Below are positions 5,168 to 5,348 of a stretch of 5,348 nucleotides of DNA, piece by piece. A program made the position numbers and the translations under genes. Source of the DNA: Candidatus Omnitrophota bacterium (lineage in GTDB: Bacteria > Omnitrophota > Gorgyraeia > Gygaellales > Profunditerraquicolaceae); NCBI GenBank assembly GCA_017995695.1, contig JAGOIJ010000116.1:1-5348 (forward strand). Direction: 5' to 3'. Each line of letters starts with the position of its first letter. Position 1 is the first letter of the stretch. The notes under the pieces were generated by a model. That model made no database searches. It saw only the letters and a program-made list of their open reading frames with translations, and was not told where the DNA came from.

Positions 5168-5348
5168 TTGAATATTCTAGGGATTTCTTGTTATTATCAT
5201 GATAGCGCAGCTGCCATGCTTCAGGATGGCCATTTAGTTGCTGCGGCTGCTGAAGAGCGTTTTAATCGAATCAAGCATTATAATGAGTTGCCCGAATATG
5301 CCATTATGTATTGTCTTGATAAGGCGCGGATTGTCCCAGAAGAATTGG
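5168..5348 (+). CDS. NodU/CmcH-type carbamoyltransferase, N-terminal end only
   Basis: Sixty residues are visible before the window ends. ILGISCYYHDSAAAMLQDG (3-21), AAAAEERFNRIKH (25-37) and the AIMYCL segment (45-50) match the N-terminal Kae1/YrdC-like ATPase domain of NodU/CmcH/TobZ carbamoyltransferases, normally about 550-600 residues long. These enzymes use carbamoyl phosphate and ATP to place a carbamoyl group on a hydroxyl of a sugar, antibiotic or Nod factor. The conserved HD (11-12), EERF (29-32) and KH (36-37) are present. The only sensible start is TTG at 5168, which directly follows the methyltransferase stop (TAATTG), with GGGAG at 5153-5157 ten bases upstream; the conserved MNILGIS begins exactly there. 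It completes a radical SAM, methyltransferase and carbamoyltransferase set. The acceptor cannot be predicted. Confidence 0.93.
   Translation, partial: MNILGISCYYHDSAAAMLQDGHLVAAAAEERFNRIKHYNELPEYAIMYCLDKARIVPEEL

Overview
The window comes from an AT-leaning bacterial genome in which every convincing gene lies on the + strand. The best lineage hint is the secreted protein at 262-1161, whose mature N-terminus carries an ATYYPSP motif followed by a GNxGIG...LDVAG motif. I associate this family with candidate phyla such as Omnitrophota, often known only from metagenomes. That assignment is from memory of the family, not from a search.

Layout, left to right. (1) 2-133 is the C-terminal tail of an SGNH/GDSL-type hydrolase. 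(2) A sigma70-like promoter at 153-181 precedes a secreted, Cys-rich, adhesin- or tail-fibre-like protein (262-1161) that contains a G8 homopolymer. (3) A translationally coupled pair follows: a small exported protein with superoxide-reductase/SoxZ-like motifs (1220-1561) and a four-helix DoxX-family membrane protein (1561-1950). (4) A small self-contained unit has an extended -10 promoter (1963-1971), a double-ACT protein (2007-2417), an 18-residue Cys-rich/poly-Lys microprotein (2432-2488) and tandem hairpins ending in a clear intrinsic terminator (2504-2563). (5) A four-gene run extends past the window edge: a cobalamin-binding-type radical SAM protein (2612-4048), a small one-helix protein resembling the C-terminal end of SxtJ proteins (4099-4308), a class I SAM methyltransferase (4349-5167) and the start of a NodU/CmcH-type carbamoyltransferase (5168 onward).

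The last run looks like a tailoring module that makes a methylated and O-carbamoylated metabolite or surface glycan. The SGNH hydrolase at the left edge would fit the same theme but is separated from it by unrelated units. The exported SOR/SoxZ-like protein and DoxX pair suggests an envelope redox or oxidative-stress function. The most novel-looking item is the 18-codon Cys-rich gene with a textbook ribosome binding site, placed between an ACT regulator that has its own CGC motif and a terminator.

No tRNA, rRNA, CRISPR array, insertion sequence or integrase was seen. No gene-free stretch exceeds about 130 bases.
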